NCBI GenBank assembly: GCA_002392835.1
Contig: DGHX01000136.1
Location: forward strand, 1,391-12,332
DNA: 10,942 nt
Reading direction: 5' to 3'
Source: Prevotella sp. UBA3837
Lineage (GTDB): Bacteria > Bacteroidota > Bacteroidia > Bacteroidales > Bacteroidaceae
Shown: piece after piece, positions 7,603 through 10,942 of the stretch
Numbering within the stretch: position 1 is the stretch's first letter
Layout: every line of letters starts with the position of its first letter
The notes under the pieces: generated by a model
Databases searched by the model: none
Told to the model about the DNA's origin: nothing
What the model saw: only the letters and a program-made list of their open reading frames with translations
Program-made: the position numbers and the translations under genes

Positions 7603-8943
7603 ATGAAGAAAATACTGCCCATAACCATGATGCTCGCCGTGGCCGCCACGGCCTTCACCGCCTGCTCCGACGAGGAAGAGGACATCTTCAGCCAGTCGGC
7701 TGCCGAGCGTCTCAACAACATCAGCAGCATCTACACGCAGCGCCTGTGCAGCAGCCCGGGCGGATGGGTGATGGAATACTACCCCTACACCGACAACGAG
7801 AACGAGGTTACCGGCATCGGATATCTCATCCTGAACCGCTTCCACGACAACGGCTCCGTCTATTCCTTCATGCGCAATACAGCCAGCTATGGCACCGTCT
7901 TTGCCGACTCTACTGCATGGGAAGTGATTACCGACATGGGGCCCGTGCTCACCTATAACACCTACAACGCCACCGTGGGATTCTTCGCCTCACCATCCGA
8001 CATCATCGGTACCAGCAGCGACGAGTCGGGCAAGGGCTACCAGGGCGACTATGAGTTCGTGATGGTCGACGTGCCCGAAAACGGACAGCACATCATGCTC
8101 AAAGGCAAGAAGCGCGGACTCTACCACAGGCTCACACGCCTGCCACAGGGTACCGACTTCACGGCATACCTCGACACCATCGACGACTTCAAGTCGAGAA
8201 TGTTCGCCAACAATGCCCGCTGGGAACTCATCATGGAGAACAACGGCACGCGCTACAACATGAACCACCTGTGGCGAGGCAACCCTACACTCTATCCTGA
8301 GGGAACCGACTCTGTCACCACCGGCTGGCGCGAACCCTTCCTCATCACCCTCTACGACGACCAGTTCCACCTGCGCTTCAAGGACACACTGATGGTGGGC
8401 GACCAGCAGATGGAGCAGGAGTTCTACTACTCTACCGACGAGGACTGCTTCCGTGGCATGACCAACAACGACAACATCATTACCGGCGACACCGTCTCGC
8501 GATTCATGCTCACGGCCATCAATAAGGGTTACAACTGGCAGATGACCCGCAACTCGGAAATGTCGGAAAGCGTGAAAGCCCTCTACGAGACGCTCTACAG
8601 CGACATGCGCGCCAGGAGCTACAACCTGAGCAACATCGCAGTAGTCAACAACACCAGCAAGGAGCTTTGCATACGTCTCGCCTACACCTATAACAGAAGG
8701 AGTTCCACCCTGATGCTGCCCATCAGCGTCAGCAGAAACGGCGATACTGTCACGTTCACACGAGGCGAGACACCTGAAACGGTTCAGAAATTCCTTGACC
8801 TGTTCCCCTCAGCCAACAATCTTGTCGACTTCATCTGCCAGCAGCTCGATGCACAGCCTGCCACCACCCGTTTCAACCTGAACACCATCAAGGTGGTCAG
8901 CAAGGCCAATGCTGATGACTGGCTTATCTTCACGCTCAGATAA
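7603..8943 (+). CDS. DUF4302-family lipoprotein
   Basis: This is a lipoprotein of unknown molecular function that typically accompanies SusC/SusD plus HExxH-lipoprotein loci. The 446-residue product has a signal peptide with the lipid cysteine at residue 21 (AFTAC) followed by SDEEED, an acid-rich run expected to send it to the cell surface. DUF4302 (PF14135) hallmarks are visible by eye: SAAERLNNI then GGWVMEYYP (32-61), PVLTYNTYN (114-122), GYQGDYEFVMV (145-155) and IMLKGKKRG (164-172). I see no catalytic motif. It may bind substrate or assist the neighbouring hydrolase, but that rests on context alone. It starts 15 bases after the metallohydrolase stop, with no promoter or terminator in between, so the two are almost certainly cotranscribed. 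The family call was made from memory of the motifs, not a profile search. Confidence 0.85.
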   Translation: MKKILPITMMLAVAATAFTACSDEEEDIFSQSAAERLNNISSIYTQRLCSSPGGWVMEYYPYTDNENEVTGIGYLILNRFHDNGSVYSFMRNTASYGTVFADSTAWEVITDMGPVLTYNTYNATVGFFASPSDIIGTSSDESGKGYQGDYEFVMVDVPENGQHIMLKGKKRGLYHRLTRLPQGTDFTAYLDTIDDFKSRMFANNARWELIMENNGTRYNMNHLWRGNPTLYPEGTDSVTTGWREPFLITLYDDQFHLRFKDTLMVGDQQMEQEFYYSTDEDCFRGMTNNDNIITGDTVSRFMLTAINKGYNWQMTRNSEMSESVKALYETLYSDMRARSYNLSNIAVVNNTSKELCIRLAYTYNRRSSTLMLPISVSRNGDTVTFTRGETPETVQKFLDLFPSANNLVDFICQQLDAQPATTRFNLNTIKVVSKANADDWLIFTLR

Positions 8944-8975
8944 CAAAACGTTTAATCATTAATAACCAACCGCTT

Positions 8976-10742
8976 ATGAAAAGAATTTTATTACCCATTC
9001 TGTTCTCGGCTGCCATGGTGTCGGCACAGGCACAACAGCTGCAAAAGCCCGAAACGATGAAGTTCAACGGGCAGAACACCTTCCAGAAGTACAACCAGCG
9101 CTTCGACATGCAGCAGGCTGCCCCCAAGGCCAACTGGAAAGCTGCCCCACGCAAAGCCAAGAGCGACGGTGTGTACTACACCAAGCCCGAACAGTCACTG
9201 TGGTTTGGCTCGAGCGTTGATGGTGGTTACTACTATGCCAGCCTGCTGATGTTGGCCCCATACGCTGACGTCACCTTCTACAACAAGTCGGCCGATAAAG
9301 CTGGGAGCCAGTGGACCTGGAGAGACGAAGCGATACCTGCCGAGGAGAACGGCGATTTATACTTTGGCGGGCTGGGTTGCTACCAGACCAACGGCTACAA
9401 TGTCTATGGCGATGCACCCATACTGACCATTGGTAACACATCGTACACACTGGGCGACATGAACACAGCGTGGTACGAAGCAACAAAACCCCAAGGCAAC
9501 GGAGGATTCCAAATGCAGGTTGACTCGCTGGGCGACTATGCCTTCATCGACTATAACCACGCCCTCAGCAGCGGCGCATGGGGCATTATCAGCCCCGATG
9601 AGAATACCAGCTACCTTCTGGGCAATGGCTACGTGAACACCACCGATCAGGAGGGAAATATCACCGGCCAATATCAGGTGGCTGGCGTGTCACAGATTTT
9701 CCCCAATCCCAAGGGACTGTATGTTAACAGCGTGCACTCGGTGGTTTACACCATGACACAGCCTCTGACCGATGGTGCAAAGCTCACCATGACGTTCTAC
9801 AACGTTGAAGAACAGGATGGCGAAGAAGTCATTGGCGACAGGGTGCTCGGCGAAATGTTTGCCACTGTCGACACACAGACTCTCCTTGGAGGTCCCTACT
9901 CCACTCAGTTCACTTCTTCTGGTTCGGTCAACATCTACAGTATCACCTTCATCAACGAGTCTATCGACGACTTTGGCGGAGCTACCGTTACACCGGTGGT
10001 GCTCAATGAGAAGTTTGCCGTCGTCATCACTGGTTTCGACCAGCCGGGCGTAGATGTCAACTTCCTGGGCAGCGTGCCACAGGATGAGGAAGATTTCGAG
10101 GGACAGACAGACATTCTCGTCTGGCGCGATGCCGAAAAGAGCGGACTTGGCAGCTTCTCGTATCAAAAACAAATTGTCATCGACCTCAACTTTGAGTCGA
10201 TGTACGACCATTCTGAGATTCTGGCCACCGGCTATGACCAGGAAGGCAACGAATACCCCAACCTGAATGTCGTCAATGTATCGGCTGATGGTCAGGAGTG
10301 CACCAACGACAACGGCGGTGTGATTGTTGCTTATACGGCCTACCCCTGGCTCGACGATCAGGACATCGAGAACTACTATTTCGAGCTGCCTGACTGGATT
10401 TCGGTCATGGCATTCCAGGAGTTTACCCCCCAAGTATCACAAGGCATTGAGTTCCGCGATGGTCGCGTCATGCTGCAGCCCGTCTGCGATGCCCTCCCCG
10501 AGGGTGTGTCAGGTCGCTACGCTGTCATCAATCTCGAAGGCCGCGGATCAGTGTCGTCGGCTCCCATAATCGTGCTGCAAGGTGATGCTACGCTCGACGA
10601 CGTCATCGAGGCTGGCATCAAGACCGTCAACACCACGAAGCGCACGGCAGCTGCCAGCACCTACAACATGGCCGGCCAGCCCGTCAGCGACAGCTTCAAG
10701 GGCCTCGTCATCAAGGACGGCAAGAAGGTCATGGTGAAGTAA
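8976..10742 (+). CDS. Secreted protein of unknown function with Prevotella-type C-terminal tail
   Basis: I do not recognise the whole protein. The 588-residue product has a classical signal peptide (MKRILLPILFSAAMVSAQAQ, cleavage near residue 19) and no lipobox, unlike the two genes before it. The body (about 64-535) is rich in Gly, Tyr, Asp and Thr and looks all-beta. It opens with GVYYTKPEQSLWFGSSVDGG, a pattern I associate with Bacteroidetes exported beta-sandwich proteins. Residues 470-537 (from LPDWIS to PIIVLQGD) weakly recall a BACON-like immunoglobulin-fold domain. After a linker, residues 563-588 (YNMAGQPV, FKGLVIKDGKKVMVK) match the tail seen on many Prevotella exported proteins and resemble a type IX secretion sorting tail. 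The gene starts 32 bases after the DUF4302 stop with no visible promoter and ends before a strong terminator, so it is probably the last gene of the operon. It could be a binding protein or a structural surface protein. Confidence 0.8.
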   Translation: MKRILLPILFSAAMVSAQAQQLQKPETMKFNGQNTFQKYNQRFDMQQAAPKANWKAAPRKAKSDGVYYTKPEQSLWFGSSVDGGYYYASLLMLAPYADVTFYNKSADKAGSQWTWRDEAIPAEENGDLYFGGLGCYQTNGYNVYGDAPILTIGNTSYTLGDMNTAWYEATKPQGNGGFQMQVDSLGDYAFIDYNHALSSGAWGIISPDENTSYLLGNGYVNTTDQEGNITGQYQVAGVSQIFPNPKGLYVNSVHSVVYTMTQPLTDGAKLTMTFYNVEEQDGEEVIGDRVLGEMFATVDTQTLLGGPYSTQFTSSGSVNIYSITFINESIDDFGGATVTPVVLNEKFAVVITGFDQPGVDVNFLGSVPQDEEDFEGQTDILVWRDAEKSGLGSFSYQKQIVIDLNFESMYDHSEILATGYDQEGNEYPNLNVVNVSADGQECTNDNGGVIVAYTAYPWLDDQDIENYYFELPDWISVMAFQEFTPQVSQGIEFRDGRVMLQPVCDALPEGVSGRYAVINLEGRGSVSSAPIIVLQGDATLDDVIEAGIKTVNTTKRTAAASTYNMAGQPVSDSFKGLVIKDGKKVMVK

Positions 10743-10780
10743 GCGCAGAAACAGCTTATATCAGCTTGACAGCATAAACG

Positions 10781-10818
10781 AATCCCTTGCAGGCATACCT
10801 CGCCTGCAAGGGATTTTT
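10781..10818 (+). terminator. Intrinsic terminator ending the operon
   Basis: A perfect 14-bp stem (10781-10794 with 10802-10815) and a 7-base loop (10795-10801) are followed directly by more T residues (10816-10818). It lies 38 bases after the stop of the last gene. No comparable hairpin occurs between the genes from 1108 to 10742, which supports one long transcript. Confidence 0.9.
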
Positions 10819-10872
10819 GTATTCAGTAATCGGTTGTTAAATATCATGTACCTATATTTTTAAAGTTACAGA

Positions 10873-10906
10873 CCCCACCCCCAGCCCCTCCCCTTGAAGG
10901 GAGGGG
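10873..10906. repeat. C/G-rich intergenic repeat with hairpin and G-quadruplex potential
   Basis: The + strand has four C-tracts of 4, 5, 4 and 4 bases (10873-10876, 10878-10882, 10885-10888, 10890-10893) separated by 1, 2 and 1 bases. The - strand therefore has a textbook short-loop G-quadruplex motif. The last two C-tracts also form an inverted repeat, 10885-10892 pairing with 10899-10906 around CTTGAA. A nearly identical C-rich motif with CTTGAAGGGAGGGG recurs in intergenic DNA of Prevotella and other Bacteroidetes, from memory. No gene is visible between the terminator and the window end. Confidence 0.7.
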
Positions 10907-10942
10907 AGCTGCTGTCTCCTTGCCCGCCGCTTGGAACTCCGT

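Noticed and set aside
7284..7958. 224-residue + strand frame across the metallohydrolase-DUF4302 junction
   Set aside because: It is an alternative frame rich in His, Arg and Gln, overlaps two well-supported genes, and has no start context.
9690..10433. 247-residue open frame on the - strand within the last gene
   Set aside because: It is antisense to a gene with a proper signal peptide and tail. It has no recognisable domain and no separate promoter of its own that I can see.

Overview
This window looks like a chromosomal segment of a Bacteroidales bacterium, most likely a Prevotella relative. Three things point there: a SusC/SusD outer-membrane importer pair, a promoter of the Bacteroidetes type (TTTG, 20 bases, TAnnTTTG), and a protein whose C-terminal tail resembles those common in Prevotella. 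The coding DNA is GC-rich at third codon positions and the intergenic DNA is AT-rich. All recognised genes lie on the + strand.

Layout. Bases 1-927 hold the C-terminal half of an M24-family Xaa-Pro aminopeptidase, cut by the left edge. A 180-base AT-rich gap (928-1107) carries an imperfect inverted repeat and a good Bacteroidetes promoter. Five closely spaced genes follow: a SusC/RagA-type TonB-dependent transporter (1108-4428), a SusD/RagB-type surface lipoprotein (4474-6294), a HExxH zinc-metallohydrolase lipoprotein (6310-7587), a DUF4302-type lipoprotein (7603-8943), and a secreted non-lipidated protein of unknown function with a Por-tail-like C-terminus (8976-10742). A perfect 14-bp stem-loop terminator (10781-10818) closes the run. 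The last ~80 bases hold a C-rich/G-rich intergenic repeat that can form a hairpin and, on the - strand, a four-tract G-quadruplex.

How the genes may work together. SusC and SusD form the lidded outer-membrane importer. The next two lipoproteins have acid-rich residues right after the lipid cysteine, as in the Bacteroides surface-export signal, so they probably sit on the cell surface beside SusD. There is no glycoside hydrolase, polysaccharide lyase or sulfatase; the only enzyme-like member is a zinc hydrolase. The best reading is a surface capture, cleavage and import system whose substrate is more likely a peptide or protein than a glycan. The substrate is inference. No regulator (ECF sigma, anti-sigma, hybrid two-component) is encoded here, and the SusC protein lacks an STN signalling domain.

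The least described parts are the enlarged metallohydrolase with a dockerin-like calcium loop, and the terminal secreted protein.
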